Notes: a model not told the origin generated them from the letters alone. 64,000 nt of DNA from Nocardia mangyaensis (GCF_001886715.1 NZ_CP018082.1:3224001-3288000), one strand, 5' to 3'. Counted from the stretch's first letter, positions 25,510-34,873 are shown. Made by a program: numbers and translations.

Positions 25510-25803
25510 TCAGTTCCTGGACAAGATGTCGATCGAATGGGCCGGACGCGGCGCGGCGGCGTCCGCGGGCACCAAAGTGCTCGCCGCGATCGTCGCGATG
25601 AGCATCGTGATCACCGCTGTCACCGCCGGGATCATGAATCGCCGCCGCGCGCGCAGATCTCGTCGGCCGAGTGCGAAGGAGATCGTCAACACGACTGCCC
25701 CGGCGATGAGCGGGGCGGGGAACGCGGCGAACAGGAACGTCGAGGTGATCGCGACCGCGGTGAGCAGGATCGGAACGGCCGACATTCGGGACGGTGCGAT
25801 CAC
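25510..25803 (-). CDS. Small membrane protein at the end of the importer operon
   Basis: 97 aa from the GTG at 25803, which has GGAGG six bases upstream and overlaps the stop of the preceding ABC ATPase (GTGA). Three hydrophobic stretches are visible (ILLTAVAITSTFLFAAF, LIAGAVVLTISFAL, IPAVTAVITMLIATIAAS) with basic residues between them. I do not recognise the family. The overlap and ribosome-binding site argue that it is real and co-translated with the importer; it could be an accessory subunit. Confidence 0.65.
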   Translation of the reverse strand: MIAPSRMSAVPILLTAVAITSTFLFAAFPAPLIAGAVVLTISFALGRRDLRARRRFMIPAVTAVITMLIATIAASTLVPADAAAPRPAHSIDILSRN

Positions 25804-26675
25804 GGCGCCTCCTGGAGTGCGGTGGACTGACCTGCGGCGGCCGGTTCGGTGGCACGCTGCTCATGCGTTTGCGCGCGTTGCCGACGTCGCTCGCGTTGCC
25901 GGGCCGGGTCGGCGACAGGTGAGGCGAACAGCAGATCGCGGGTGAACGGGTGCTGCGGGGACTCCGTGACCGCGGCGCACGGTCCCGACTCGACGATCTC
26001 GCCCTGACACATCACCGCGACCCGGTGGCTGATGTGGCGGACCACCGAAAGATCGTGGGAGACGAACAGATAGGCGACACCCGTCTGCTCCTGGATGTCG
26101 ACGAGGAGTCGCAGGACCCGATCCTGGGTGCTCAGATCGAGAGCCGACACCGGCTCGTCGCACACGATCAGTCTCGGCTGCAACGCGAACGCCCGTGCGA
26201 TCGCGACACGTTGCCGCTGCCCGCCGCTAAATTCCGAAGCGTAGCGCGCACCGGCATCGGCGGGCAGGCCGACCGCGTCGAGGAGCTGCGCGACCCTGTC
26301 ACGGGACTGCGGCCCTGACCGTCCGGCGGCGGTCAGCGGCTCGGTCAGGATGTCGGCGATCGTCATGGACGGATTGAGCGAGGTGTAGGGATCCTGAAAT
26401 ATCACCTGGATCTGGGATCCCAGTCGACGCCGCCGAGCCCGGGTGATGTGGCTGATGTCTTCGCCGTCGAAAGCGATCGATCCCTGGGTGACCGGCGCCA
26501 GACCGAGGACGGCCCGTCCGATGGTCGTCTTTCCTGACCCGGAACCACCTACCAAGCCAACGGTTTCACCGGCGCGGATATCGAGCGAGACGTCGCGGAC
26601 CGCGGTGAAGGCCGCGGTGCGCCGATTGCGGCGGGGATAGGTGACTGTGAGGTCACGGATGTCGAGCAGGGTCAT
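25800..26675 (-). CDS. ABC importer ATPase, OppF/DppF type
   Basis: 291 aa. Walker A GGSGSGKTT, signature FSGGQRQRVAIAR, Walker B LIVCDEPVSAL and the H-loop VSHDL are intact; the pattern FQDPYTSLNPSMTI is typical of the Opp/Dpp/Nik peptide-importer family. The last 40 residues are a charged, Arg/Gln-rich tail. It is the second ATPase of the importer; the first is fused to a permease directly upstream (4-bp overlap). It powers uptake of an oligopeptide-, nickel- or glycoside-type ligand together with the lipoprotein encoded at 29471. Confidence 0.93.
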   Translation of the reverse strand: MTLLDIRDLTVTYPRRNRRTAAFTAVRDVSLDIRAGETVGLVGGSGSGKTTIGRAVLGLAPVTQGSIAFDGEDISHITRARRRRLGSQIQVIFQDPYTSLNPSMTIADILTEPLTAAGRSGPQSRDRVAQLLDAVGLPADAGARYASEFSGGQRQRVAIARAFALQPRLIVCDEPVSALDLSTQDRVLRLLVDIQEQTGVAYLFVSHDLSVVRHISHRVAVMCQGEIVESGPCAAVTESPQHPFTRDLLFASPVADPARQRERRRQRAQTHEQRATEPAAAGQSTALQEAP

Positions 26676-28486
26676 AGGGTGGTCTTCTCCATCCGGATCG
26701 CGTCATCGGCCTGCTCGCGGTCGAACGGCGCCCGAATATGATCGGGATCCGGCATCGAGTCCAGCAGTTGCCGGGAGTACGGGTGTTGCGGGTTCGCGAA
26801 GAACTCCTCGACGGTCGCGGTTTCGACCACCGTGCCCTCCCGCATGACCGCGACGTCGTCACACAGGTCGGCAACGACACCGAGGTTGTGGGTGACGAGC
26901 AGGATCGACATCCCGAATTCGGTTTGCAGGTCACGGAACAGGTCAAGGATCTCGGCCTGCACGGTGACATCGAGGGCGGTCGTCGGCTCGTCCGCGATGA
27001 GTACCGCCGGATCGGTGGAGACGGCACCGGCGATGAGGACACGTTGGGCCATACCACCGGAGATCTGATGCGGATAGGCCGCGAAGGTGCGTTCCGGCTC
27101 GGGGATCCCGACGCGTGCGAGCAGTTCGAGTGCGTGCTTGCGGGCCTTGTCCTTGCTCATGCCGCGGACGCGCAGTGGCTCGACGAGCTGGAATCCGATC
27201 GTGAAGGCGGGATCGAGATTGCTCATCGGTTCCTGCGGAACATAGGCGACCCTCGACCGGACGAGCTTGCTCCGTTCGGCAGCGGTCAACGTCAAGGTGT
27301 TCACGCCGTCGAGCCACACCTCACCGTGCTGGACTCGCGCGGCGGCGGGCAGCAGGTCGAGGATCGCGAAGGCCGTCTGCGTCTTACCGGAGCCGGACTC
27401 GCCGACCACGCCGAGGGTGCGTCCGCGCCGGAGCTCGAACGCGGCCGAGCGCACCACCTCCCGCCCCTGGCCGGCGCCGGGGTAGGCGATCACCAGATCG
27501 CGGACGGCGACCACGACGTCGGGCGACGGTGCGGCAGCTGCGCTGCGCGGAACCGGGGTCCGGGCAGTGGAACGAGCACCTGCGGGTGCGTCGTCGCCGA
27601 CACGGGCGAACGCGTCGCGCATCCCGTTGCCTACCAGCATGAAGGCCGCGATGGTCAGGGTGAGCGTGACTCCCGGCCAGATGAACAGCGCCTTGTTGCT
27701 GTAGAAGACGAGGAATCCCTCGTTCATCATCTGGCCCCAGGTCGCGGTCTCGGTGTCACCCAGACCGATGAAATCCATGCCGGCCTGTGCGGTGATCGCG
27801 ACACCGCACAGGATCGAGGTCATGATCACGATCGGGCCGCGCACCACACCGAACACATGGCGCGCGATGATCCTGGCATCGCTCAGCCCCGAGATCCGGG
27901 CGGCATCGACGTACAGCTCGTTCTTGACCGCGATGACCTGACCGCGGACCAGCCGGAATACCGCGGGGAACATCAGCAGCCCGAGGAACGTCATGACGGT
28001 GCTGGTGGCTGAACTGGTCACCGACACCAGGGTGATGAGCAGCAGCAACGAGGGCAGCGACATGATGAGCGCGGCTACCCACTGGCTGACGGCATCGAGC
28101 TTCCCGCCGAAGTATCCCGCGGACAACCCCAGCGGCACCGCCACCGCCAGCGCCACGCAGACCGCCAGCGCCGCACCCAGAATCGTCGTCTTCGAAGCGA
28201 CGACAAGACGCAACAGGACGTCACGGCCCGCGGTGTCGGTACCGAGCAGGTGACCACCGACCCCTGGTGCCCCGTTGCGATCACTGAGATCGCCGCTGAT
28301 GCCTGCTTCGGGGTGGAACCACTCCAGGTAGAACGCGCCCAGTACACATGCCGCGACGACGAGCAGAATCGCGAGCCCCACGTGTGCCGCGGCGTTGGTC
28401 ACCAGACCCGCACGGATGTCGTGGCGTTCGCGCGGGTCGGCTGGGTCGGAGCCACCGGCAGCGGGGGGCCCAGGGATATCGGTCAT
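26672..28486 (-). CDS. Fused ABC permease-ATPase (DppC-DppD type)
   Basis: 604 aa. Residues about 1-300 are a DppC-like permease with TM segments and the EAA-type loop (AARISGLSDARIIARHVFGV). After a Pro/Ala linker (about 300-325), residues about 330-604 form a DppD ATPase with Walker A GESGSGKTQ, signature ISGGMAQRV, Walker B VLIADEPTTALD and H-loop VTHNL. In most Opp/Dpp systems these are separate subunits, but such fusions are known in actinobacteria. The ATG at 28486 overlaps the stop of the DppB-like permease; the longer frame upstream reads through that gene in another phase. Confidence 0.92.
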   Translation of the reverse strand: MTDIPGPPAAGGSDPADPRERHDIRAGLVTNAAAHVGLAILLVVAACVLGAFYLEWFHPEAGISGDLSDRNGAPGVGGHLLGTDTAGRDVLLRLVVASKTTILGAALAVCVALAVAVPLGLSAGYFGGKLDAVSQWVAALIMSLPSLLLLITLVSVTSSATSTVMTFLGLLMFPAVFRLVRGQVIAVKNELYVDAARISGLSDARIIARHVFGVVRGPIVIMTSILCGVAITAQAGMDFIGLGDTETATWGQMMNEGFLVFYSNKALFIWPGVTLTLTIAAFMLVGNGMRDAFARVGDDAPAGARSTARTPVPRSAAAAPSPDVVVAVRDLVIAYPGAGQGREVVRSAAFELRRGRTLGVVGESGSGKTQTAFAILDLLPAAARVQHGEVWLDGVNTLTLTAAERSKLVRSRVAYVPQEPMSNLDPAFTIGFQLVEPLRVRGMSKDKARKHALELLARVGIPEPERTFAAYPHQISGGMAQRVLIAGAVSTDPAVLIADEPTTALDVTVQAEILDLFRDLQTEFGMSILLVTHNLGVVADLCDDVAVMREGTVVETATVEEFFANPQHPYSRQLLDSMPDPDHIRAPFDREQADDAIRMEKTTL

Positions 28487-29424
28487 GAGACGCGTGCCTT
28501 CGGGATGGCCCAGGCGAGGGCGAGATCGACGAGGAGGTTGACGGTTGCGACGAACACCGTGGTGAGGATGACTATGCCCATGAGTACGGGCCGGTCGCCG
28601 CTGAGCGTGGCGTTCACCGCCATGCTGCCGAGACCTTCCATTCCGAAGACCTTCTCGATCATGAACGATCCGCCGATGAGACCGATGAGCTGCAAGGACA
28701 GCGTCGTCAGCCAGGCCGGGGACGCGTTGCGCATCGCATGCCGCCACAACAGTGAGCGCTGGGAAATGCCCCGGGAGCGCAACGTGCGGATGTAATCGGA
28801 GGCCAGGACATCGACCAGGGCGCCGCGCGCTTGCTGTGCGCTGGCCGCCACACCGGCCAGCGCCAGCGAGACGACCGGAAGCGCGAGCGAGGCTCCCCAG
28901 GCATACGGCGAAACGGTGAGCGGGACGAAACCGGCAGCGGGGAACAGCTGGAGACCCACGGCGAGCCAGGACGCCAACAGCATGGCGACCAGGTAGTTCG
29001 GTACGGCGTGGGCAACGATTGATCCGGCCTGGATCGCGCGGTCGACCGCGCCTCGCCGTGTTGCGGCCAGAATCGCCAGAGCGGTGCTCGCGAAGGCGAC
29101 GACCACGATCGTCAGCGCCATCAGGGAGAACGTCACCGGCAGCCGCTCTCCCACGACGTCGATCACCGGCTGTCGGGTCAGATACGACTGGCCGAGATCG
29201 CCGCGGATCAGGTCGCCGAGCCATGGAAGGAATTGCGCGAGCAGTGGCTTGTCCAGGCCGAGTTCACGAGTCAGGTCGTCGACGGCCTGGGCCGTGGCCG
29301 CTTCACCGAGAATGTTTCGAGCGAGATCGTCCGTCCCGCTGCTCAGAATGAGAAAGGCGAGGATCGATACCGCGAAGATCATGCCGACCGCTGCCCCGAG
29401 CCTGCGCAGAATCAGCAACGTCAT
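28483..29424 (-). CDS. ABC importer permease, DppB type
   Basis: 313 aa with about six TM segments. The N-terminus (LLILRRLGAAVGMIFAVSIL) and the loop DYIRTLRSRGISQRSLLWRH followed by AMRNASPA are standard for the DppB/OppB permease. It forms the heterodimeric channel with the permease half of the downstream fusion. It lies 46 bp after the substrate-binding lipoprotein and overlaps the fusion gene by 4 bp. Confidence 0.93.
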   Translation of the reverse strand: MTLLILRRLGAAVGMIFAVSILAFLILSSGTDDLARNILGEAATAQAVDDLTRELGLDKPLLAQFLPWLGDLIRGDLGQSYLTRQPVIDVVGERLPVTFSLMALTIVVVAFASTALAILAATRRGAVDRAIQAGSIVAHAVPNYLVAMLLASWLAVGLQLFPAAGFVPLTVSPYAWGASLALPVVSLALAGVAASAQQARGALVDVLASDYIRTLRSRGISQRSLLWRHAMRNASPAWLTTLSLQLIGLIGGSFMIEKVFGMEGLGSMAVNATLSGDRPVLMGIVILTTVFVATVNLLVDLALAWAIPKARVS

Positions 29425-29470
29425 CGGCGATCACCGCCGCCCATGGTGTCGATGGCTGACAGGAAATCGA

Positions 29471-30991
29471 TCATTTCTGCACCGGCTGGAATCGCGAGAG
29501 GTCAGGCACCGAACCGGCGAGCTGATATTCAGTCGTGATTCCGGGAGTCAGCGCGAAGTACTTGCCCGGACGGAACAGGGGGACGAACCAGGCGTTCTCC
29601 ACCACATACCGATTGACTGCCTTGTATGCGGCCGCCGATTCTTCCGGGCCGCTCGCGATGCGGATTCGATCGATGAGTGCGTTGAGTTCTGGAGTTTCCG
29701 TACGCAGCGGATTGTAGCCAGCGCTGGGAGCGACGGAATTCGTGATGGTCTGCCAAGGAGTGTTCGCCGCGAGCTGGAAGAGGGCCACTGGAAGCTTGCC
29801 CGAGGCGATGTCGGAGGTCATCGTGGTCGGGGAAGCCCGCTGCCAGTCGACGGTGACTCCGATCGCATTCAAGGACTGGTCGATCGTTTTGTTGATCGCT
29901 GGTCCCAGAATTGCGCTGAGGTCGGGCAGTGGCAAGGTGAAGCCGCCTCCGTACCCGGCGTCAGCGAGCAGGGATTTGGCCTTGTCGACATCGTATTCGT
30001 AGTGATCTTCCAGTGCCGGATCATAGGCGATGGATTCCGCGTTGAAGATTTGCGCGGTCGGCACCGGATTGCCGTCGGTGATCGAACTGATGTAGTCGCG
30101 ATCGAACGCATGGTTGAGTGCCTGCCGAACCCGGACATCACCGAGTGCGGGGATGGACACCCCGGCCCGATCGAACAGAAGGAGCCCGGCCCATTCCGCG
30201 GAACCGCTGATCACGTCGACACCGCTGGCCTCGAGTTCCTCGGTGACTGTGGCGCGCACCATCGCGGCGTCCACCTGCCCGGTCTTGAGCTGATTGAGTA
30301 CCGGATTGACATCAGCGAAGTACTTGATCTCGAGCGTGTCGAAAGGGTAGGCCGCCGGATCGACATACGCGGTATTGCGGTGATAGACCTTCCGTTCGGC
30401 GCTGGACTGGCTCGCCTGGAAGGTGTACGGACCGGAGCCCGTCGGCGCGGTCGCGAGATCGCCGCGGGCAATCGCGGCGGGTGCGGCCATCGCGCCGAGC
30501 GTACTGCTCAGGTTGATGAGCAGGCCCGGGTCCGGCTGTCTGAGACGGATGATCACCTGGTGTGGGCCGGTGACCTCGACGGACTCGATCGCGCTGGTCA
30601 TCGGGCCGTTCGGTCCAGGTGTCGCGACGAAATGATCGACGTTGGTTTTGACCGCCGCGGCGTCGAAAACGCTGCCGTCGCTGAAGGTGATGTCCTCGCG
30701 CAGCGTGAGGGTGAGATTCAGCTTGCTCTCGTCATAGGACCAGGCCGACGCCATTCCCGGCAGTGGCTCGCCGTCCACGTCGCTGTGCAGAAGGGTGTCA
30801 TAGACTGCCTGCCAGTACAGCGACTGCGGCCCGACCCGCATCAGTGGTGGATCAAAGGACGCGTTGGGTTGATTCGTGACCAGGACGAGGTTCTCGTCCG
30901 GTCCGGCGAGGTCGCCTCCAGCTCCCGCGCACCCGGCGGCGGTCAACATTGCGGCGACAGCGAGCGTCGCGACTTTCACTCTCATTTTCAT
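29471..30991 (-). CDS. Substrate-binding lipoprotein of an Opp/Dpp-type ABC importer
   Basis: 506 aa (SBP family 5). A lipoprotein signal peptide (VATLAVAAMLTAAGC) ends at a lipobox Cys near residue 20. The mature part has the family-5 features VLVTNQPNASFDPPLMRVGP, NLTLTLREDITFSDGSVFDA, GSGPYTFQ and RVRQALNHAFDRDYI. It binds the ligand outside the membrane and delivers it to the permeases encoded next. ATG at 30991 is used; ATG at 30985 has better spacing from AAGGA and is equally likely. Two candidate PadR-like boxes lie 225 and 345 bp upstream. Confidence 0.92.
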   Translation of the reverse strand: MKMRVKVATLAVAAMLTAAGCAGAGGDLAGPDENLVLVTNQPNASFDPPLMRVGPQSLYWQAVYDTLLHSDVDGEPLPGMASAWSYDESKLNLTLTLREDITFSDGSVFDAAAVKTNVDHFVATPGPNGPMTSAIESVEVTGPHQVIIRLRQPDPGLLINLSSTLGAMAAPAAIARGDLATAPTGSGPYTFQASQSSAERKVYHRNTAYVDPAAYPFDTLEIKYFADVNPVLNQLKTGQVDAAMVRATVTEELEASGVDVISGSAEWAGLLLFDRAGVSIPALGDVRVRQALNHAFDRDYISSITDGNPVPTAQIFNAESIAYDPALEDHYEYDVDKAKSLLADAGYGGGFTLPLPDLSAILGPAINKTIDQSLNAIGVTVDWQRASPTTMTSDIASGKLPVALFQLAANTPWQTITNSVAPSAGYNPLRTETPELNALIDRIRIASGPEESAAAYKAVNRYVVENAWFVPLFRPGKYFALTPGITTEYQLAGSVPDLSRFQPVQK

Positions 30992-31213
30992 CGATCCTTG
31001 GCAGTACACGCTGGGCAGTTCGCGCCAGCTCGAAAATGGCGCCGACCGATCAGACGGTAGGCGTGTTCGGCGGGGGTGTCGGCTGAGCTGAACGAAGCTA
31101 CGGAAGCCTTATCGCACGATGCTGGGCCAGGGTGAGGAGGCATCATCGCGTGCGCGGGGGAGCGGTAACGGTGGTGTGGCCGTTGCTCGGATGTGGTTCG
31201 CCGGACCATCCGC

Positions 31214-31239
31214 CACTATATACATGTGCATCTATAGTG
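31214..31239. promoter_or_regulatory. Inverted repeat, weak PadR-like box 6
   Basis: CACTATA and TATAGTG arms 12 bp apart. The inner part (31216-31235) matches box 4 at 13 of 20 positions but its symmetry centre is shifted by 1 bp, so it may belong to another repressor. Confidence 0.4.
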
Positions 31240-31335
31240 CCTTCACGTTTGGGCGTCGTGCGCTTCGTCGTGGCCAGGATAGATCACTGTCGGTCAGTTT
31301 TCCGGCGTTTTCGCGTGCGAGGTGCAATGGGACTC

Positions 31336-31355
31336 CTATGTTCCTGCAAACCTAT
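31336..31355. promoter_or_regulatory. PadR-like box 7
   Basis: CTATGTTCCTGCAAACCTAT matches the padR box at 14 of 20 positions. It lies 345 bp from the importer lipoprotein start (minus strand) and 200 bp from the DUF4242 start (plus strand). Confidence 0.5.
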
Positions 31356-31454
31356 GTGCACAGCATCACATTGCGGATTGTCAGTGTCAAGGTTCCCGCC
31401 GTCCCGGCGGAATCGCCGGTCACGGCGCGGTGAGCGGCGCTGAACGTTGAACAG

Positions 31455-31503
31455 CGAACGGCGACCTTGGTAGGTTGAGGTCGAGGTCGGGGATCGCCGT
31501 TCG
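31455..31503. repeat. Perfect 10-bp inverted repeat
   Basis: CGAACGGCGA (31455-31464) and TCGCCGTTCG (31494-31503), 29 nt apart, 52 bp upstream of the DUF4242 start. It could be an operator pair or a leader stem-loop. Confidence 0.45.
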
Positions 31504-31555
31504 GACGGGGTGCACCGCGTGTCCGTCGCCCGAGCACAATCAAGGGGCGTAGTCG

Positions 31556-31852
31556 ATGCCGGTGTTCATGGTGGAGCGGCAATTCGCCGAGCAGCTCGAG
31601 GTGGCCCCGGAGACCGCCGCGGAGATCAACCGGGTCAACGACGAGTTCGGCGTTCGCTGGCTCAGTTCCTTCCTGTCTCTGGACAAACGCAAGACGTTCT
31701 GTCTCTATGAGGCCGACAACGTCGACGCGATCCGCGCCGCCGCGGTCCGGGCCGGAATCCCGGCCGACGCCATCATGGAACTGTCAGGCACACTCACGCC
31801 CGACGGTGCCTTCGCGCCGCTGTCGGCAGCGGACGGGCCGGTCACCGGCTAG
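31556..31852 (+). CDS. DUF4242 small protein
   Basis: 98 aa. MPVFMVERQFAEQLE and the later KRKTFCLYEADNVDAIRAAA match the DUF4242 ferredoxin-like family, one streptomycete member of which has been described as nickel-binding. The single Cys at about residue 49 is part of the family motif. AAGGGG lies about ten bases upstream. It is convergent with, and overlaps by 4 bp, the large LuxR gene. Its own role is unknown; a stress or metal function is possible. Confidence 0.8.
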   Translation: MPVFMVERQFAEQLEVAPETAAEINRVNDEFGVRWLSSFLSLDKRKTFCLYEADNVDAIRAAAVRAGIPADAIMELSGTLTPDGAFAPLSAADGPVTG

Positions 31853-34761
31853 AGCAGTCCATGTTCGGTGGCGAAGATCGCGGCCCTGGTGCGATTGGGT
31901 GCGGCGGTCTTGATCAGGATGCTGCGCACATGGTTGGCGGCGGTGTTGGCGCTGATGAACAAGCGCTCGCCGATCTCGCGGTTGGACAGACCGTCGGCGA
32001 CCAGGCGGAGCACGTCCACCTCACGGTCGGTCAGCCCGTTCGGCAGGCACACGTGCTCGGCACGGGGTGCCGGATCCGCGTCCAGATCCCGCAGGATGCG
32101 GCGGTGTCCGATACGCCGTGCCAGCGCGCGTGCCTCGGTGGCCAGGTCGGCGGCGGCAGGCCCGGGCACGGTGCCGGGGTGGCGGAGCCGGTGCCGGTAC
32201 CACGCGGCGAGGGTCTCGGCCTGGTGGGTCACCGCGCCCATCCGGCGGTCCATCGCGAGCGCATGCTCGAAGTGCTGGTCGGCGCTGTGGGCGCCGAGTA
32301 CGGAGTCGAGCTCGGCGAGATAGCGGTCCGCACTGCCGAACACCGCGACGCTCGCACCCGCCATCAGATTGGCCCCGGTGTACTCGGCCAGCAACGGGCG
32401 CAGCGTCGCCGCCACCGCGGTGTCTTCGAGCCGGACCGCCGCCTCGGTGGCGAAGGCCAGTAGCCCCGCCCATTGCGCGCCGAAACGGTGGTCGCCGAGC
32501 CGGTCGCACAGGTGGGCCAGCACACGAGCGGCCGGTTCCCACATCTCCAGTTCCGTGTACAGGGCCAGCAGGCCGGGCAGCCAGTGATCGTCGAAGCTCT
32601 CGCGCCCGGACACCAGCGGACGAACCTGTTCCAGACCGCCGGTGACCCGCCGGAGCATGAACTGCTGCACACCCCACGATCCCTCCGTGGCGCCGCCGAA
32701 CTCCTGAGCGAATTGGTCGTCGAGCCAGTCGATGATCCGCTCGGTGCCCGCGAAGTCGCCGACCGCGAACCGGTGCGCGCATCGCGAGCAGCCGGCGACA
32801 TACCGGAAGAACGGCTGCCCCTGTGCCAGCGCCAACTCGGTCAGATCGCGCTGGGCACTGCTCCACGTCGCCTCGTCGCCGAGCAGGTAGGCGAACACCG
32901 CACGGTGAAAGGCGGCGGGACCCAGGTAGTCGTCGTCGCCGAGGCGCGAGCCGATCTCGTTGAGCTCGATCGCCCTGGCCAGCAGTTGCGGTGCCAGGTC
33001 TGGGCGCAGACCCTGCCACAACGTCGTGCACAGCGCGTGCGCGAGCAGCTCCGGATCGCCGATGGCCCTGGCACCCGCCAGGGCATCCTCGCCGATCAGG
33101 CGAGCCTGCCGCGCGTCGCCGGTGAACGAGGCGGCACGCCCCATGCTCGCGCGAGCGCGGATCGAGAGTGGATCGTCACGATCCAGTGCCGCGGCGCTCA
33201 GTGCCTCGCTCAGCAGCGCCAGTGAGCGCTGGCCACTCACGGAGGGCCGCCACGAGGCGCTCTCATGTCCGATGGCGGCGATCAGCCGGGCACGCGGGTC
33301 GCCGTCCGCGGCGAGATCTTCGTAGAGCCGCCGCGCGGGCGGGAAGTCGCCACCGTGCAGGTGACAGCGCGCCGCCGCCGAGAGGAGCTCGACCCGGGTG
33401 GGTCCGTGCGCGGCGTGCGCTTGCGCGGCGCGCTCGTAGAGCACCGCCGCCTCGCGATGGGCGATGCCACGCTCGGCCTGGCGGGCCGCGAGCACCAGAT
33501 AGCGCACCGCTTTGTCCGCGTACCCGAGGGTGCGGGCCCGGAAGAAGTGATGAGCCAGCGCGGCCACGCGGGTCGGATCCCGCTCCTCGACGGCCAGCGC
33601 GACGCGGGCGTGCGCGGCCGCGAGGTCGCCCGCCGACATCCGGTCGAGGACGGCCTGGCGAGCCAGGGCGTGCGCGAACCGGTACTCGCCGTCCGCCGCG
33701 CCCGCGACGAGAAGTCCGGCTCGCACACCGAAGTCGATCCCCGCGAGGACCGTGTTCGAGTCGAGTCCGTCGGTCAGGATCTCGGGATCGACGAGGTCAC
33801 CGGCGACCGCGGCCAGCTCGATCACCCGGGCGTGGTCGACATCGAAGGCGGCCAGCCGACGGGCCAGCGCGTCCTGGATCGATCGCGGCGCGGCGACACC
33901 GGAACGCGCCGCGGTCAGGCCGCCGCGGGTCGCCAGGTCGTACCAGTACTCCTGCAGGAAGAAGGGGTTCCCGCCGGTGTGGTCACGGAGTACCGGAGCG
34001 GCCGACCTCGCCGAACCGGGAGACACTCCGGCCGCCCGGACGAGGTATTCGGCCACCTCCTCGGTGCTGAGCCCGGCGAGGTCGATCCGGGCGACACCGT
34101 CGAGACGATGCAGATCGGCCAGGGCGAAGCTGACCTCGTCGGTGCGGTCCGGTGCGGTGGTCCGCAGGGTCGCCAGCACGAGCAGGCGCTCACCGGCCGT
34201 GGACTCGACCAGATGAGACAGCATCGCCAATGTCGGTTCCGGGGCCCACTGCACATCCTCGAGGACGAGCACCAGCGGACAGCGTTCGGCGGTCGCCAGC
34301 AACAGCCGCAACAGCGCGTCGAACAGGGCGGGCCGGGAGTCCCGGTCACCCGGAATCGGTTGTGCCGACGGCCAATACCGCGACACGCTGGTGGTCAGCC
34401 GAAGCAGTGGGGCAGCCGCCGCGGGCGCGATCGCGCGCAGGATGTCCGGCGGGGTCTGTTCGATCGCCTGCTCGAGAATCGCGACGAAGGGCCGGTACGG
34501 GATGTCGAGGTCCTGGCGGCACGCGCCCCACAGCACCGTGGCGCCGTGCGCGCGCAACGCGGCGGCGGCCTCGCTCACCAGCCGGGTCTTGCCGACGCCG
34601 GGCTCGCCGCCGACGAAGACGACCTGGCGCCGATCGCTCTCGACCGCGGCCCAGACGGCCTCGAGCCGCGCGACCTCCGCGCGGCGACCGACAAAGTCCG
34701 TGCCACTGCTCGGCGGAGCCGATTCCGTCACTTCTCGACCATAGTCGGATTCGGCGGCCAC
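31849..34761 (-). CDS. LuxR-family large ATP-binding regulator (LAL)
   Basis: 970 aa. The N-terminal AAA-type domain has DFVGRRAEV and Walker A GGEPGVGKT at residues 51-59, with a Walker-B-like LVLVLEDVQW near residue 140. A long TPR-like helical middle (about 350-880) follows, and a C-terminal LuxR HTH (LTDREVDVLRLVADGLSNRE). LAL proteins activate transcription in response to a ligand bound by the ATPase/TPR part. GTG starts at 34761 or 34731 are both possible and neither has a strong ribosome-binding site. It is divergent from the cupin/FAD-oxidase pair, which it may control. Confidence 0.9.
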   Translation of the reverse strand: MAAESDYGREVTESAPPSSGTDFVGRRAEVARLEAVWAAVESDRRQVVFVGGEPGVGKTRLVSEAAAALRAHGATVLWGACRQDLDIPYRPFVAILEQAIEQTPPDILRAIAPAAAAPLLRLTTSVSRYWPSAQPIPGDRDSRPALFDALLRLLLATAERCPLVLVLEDVQWAPEPTLAMLSHLVESTAGERLLVLATLRTTAPDRTDEVSFALADLHRLDGVARIDLAGLSTEEVAEYLVRAAGVSPGSARSAAPVLRDHTGGNPFFLQEYWYDLATRGGLTAARSGVAAPRSIQDALARRLAAFDVDHARVIELAAVAGDLVDPEILTDGLDSNTVLAGIDFGVRAGLLVAGAADGEYRFAHALARQAVLDRMSAGDLAAAHARVALAVEERDPTRVAALAHHFFRARTLGYADKAVRYLVLAARQAERGIAHREAAVLYERAAQAHAAHGPTRVELLSAAARCHLHGGDFPPARRLYEDLAADGDPRARLIAAIGHESASWRPSVSGQRSLALLSEALSAAALDRDDPLSIRARASMGRAASFTGDARQARLIGEDALAGARAIGDPELLAHALCTTLWQGLRPDLAPQLLARAIELNEIGSRLGDDDYLGPAAFHRAVFAYLLGDEATWSSAQRDLTELALAQGQPFFRYVAGCSRCAHRFAVGDFAGTERIIDWLDDQFAQEFGGATEGSWGVQQFMLRRVTGGLEQVRPLVSGRESFDDHWLPGLLALYTELEMWEPAARVLAHLCDRLGDHRFGAQWAGLLAFATEAAVRLEDTAVAATLRPLLAEYTGANLMAGASVAVFGSADRYLAELDSVLGAHSADQHFEHALAMDRRMGAVTHQAETLAAWYRHRLRHPGTVPGPAAADLATEARALARRIGHRRILRDLDADPAPRAEHVCLPNGLTDREVDVLRLVADGLSNREIGERLFISANTAANHVRSILIKTAAPNRTRAAIFATEHGLL

Positions 34762-34873
34762 CGAGATGGTCCGATCTGACCCCCTGTCCTGCGCCGATTC
34801 GATCAGATCAGGTCAGGCGCGCGGGTACCGGCTCTCCGTAGCGTCACAGGTGACACCGACTGAGGAGCACAAC

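Larger units (their letters stand above)
30992..31555. other. Divergent control region with PadR-like boxes and inverted repeats
   Basis: A 564-bp gap between the importer operon (minus) and the DUF4242 gene (plus). It holds the dyads at 31214-31239 and 31336-31355 and an inverted repeat at 31455-31503. No open frame here has a convincing start. Confidence 0.6.

Noticed and set aside
29084..31060. 658-codon plus-strand frame opposite the importer lipoprotein
   Set aside because: Antisense shadow; the minus strand encodes a clear SBP family 5 lipoprotein.
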